Source: Hyperoplus lanceolatus
Taxonomy: Eukaryota > Chordata > Actinopteri > Uranoscopiformes > Ammodytidae
DNA: 64,000 nt
Assembly (NCBI GenBank): GCA_026929865.2
Contig: CM049416.1
Span: 11,531,501-11,595,500 of the forward strand
Direction: 5' to 3'
The notes under the pieces are model-generated. The model saw nothing but the letters and a program-made list of their open reading frames with translations. It searched no databases and was not told the DNA's origin. Shown here in pieces: positions 63,461 to 64,000 of the stretch (its first letter is position 1; each line of letters begins with the position of its first letter). A program made the position numbers and the translations under genes.

Positions 63461-64000
63461 GTAAGACGGGAAGTGGTTAAAACCAGCATGCAATTCATGC
63501 AACCATCTTTTAAGATATGTTTATGACTTAAGTCAAAAAGCAAGCAAACGCATCATCAACTGATCTGGTTTGCTATGCCATCGTACTCGGGCATAGTCCA
63601 AACCAATAACCCCAGTTACAACATCCCCACTAAGGTTTTAAAAATAAAAATGGCTGCTTCTACTTCTCTTAACATGTTTCTATTTAATACAAATGCATTG
63701 AGCTTGAAGATATATTGGAAATAGTTTTAGAAATATATTAGATTCACATAGTAGAGCTTGCATAGTATTGACTTGAATAGGAAGTTTTTGAATTAACATA
63801 AGGGCAAAATGTACATGGACTGATGAATAAGAGTGCATTTTTGATTGTTGCATGTTAACTGAAAGCATATTGGTTGATCTCTTTTTTAGAAATGTTATAT
63901 TAAGTGTTAAGTATTGCAAGAGACTGCAACAGCACGCTTACGCAAAATCCTCTTTAGCAGTGGTCACTAACCCTAAGTCTGTACAGCACCCAGACTTTAA
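63461..64000. other. nrcam intron 31, truncated by window end
   Basis: No SDAEDHKP-like text was seen before 64000, so the last coding exon lies outside. Confidence 0.8.

Overview
The window is vertebrate nuclear DNA, most likely from a ray-finned (teleost, probably percomorph-like) fish. The evidence is GT-AG split genes, very dense (CA)n microsatellites, a tRNA-derived SINE, a Tc1-like element, a Harbinger relic and several TTAA-flanked non-autonomous DNA transposons. Gene order and orientation (pnpla8 then nrcam, both on +) match my recollection of the human PNPLA8/NRCAM neighbourhood. No prokaryotic or viral genes were seen.

Region 1 (1-3.3 kb): the last two coding exons of pnpla8 (calcium-independent phospholipase A2 gamma). 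They carry the DGG motif with the catalytic Asp and a C-terminal SKL peroxisomal signal. The rest of pnpla8 lies to the left of the window.

Region 2 (3.3-40.2 kb): intergenic spacer, then the nrcam 5' end. A GC-rich, ATG-free segment ending in a consensus donor at 8890/8891 is the best candidate first exon. Two small ATG-free segments with good splice sites (29088-29138 and 34331-34433) are candidate leader exons. The rest is intron holding microsatellites, MITEs, a hAT-like element, a SINE, a possible LINE fragment and an inverted telomere-like motif.

Region 3 (40.2-64 kb): 31 coding exons of nrcam (neuronal cell adhesion molecule, L1 family), all mutually in phase, giving about 1246 codons. 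In order they encode a signal peptide, a 6-residue microexon, six Ig domains, a 10-residue linker microexon, four FN3 domains, a 33-nt linker exon, a 66-nt proline-rich exon, a fifth FN3 domain of exactly 93 codons, the transmembrane segment, the juxtamembrane cytoplasmic exon and a 12-nt RSLE-type microexon (here RSME). The final exon or exons, with the ankyrin-binding and PDZ-binding tail, lie beyond the window. Introns in this part hold an internally deleted Tc1 copy nested in another element, a 2.2-kb Harbinger relic whose MYB-like ORF has lost its DNA-binding region, and several TTAA-flanked elements.

The two genes are functionally unrelated: pnpla8 is lipid remodelling in mitochondria and peroxisomes, nrcam is neuronal adhesion. 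No undescribed multi-gene system is present. The most interesting material is the microexon and cassette architecture of nrcam and the possible regulatory content of the transposons in its introns. All calls were made by eye from the sequence and from remembered family sequences, with no database search.
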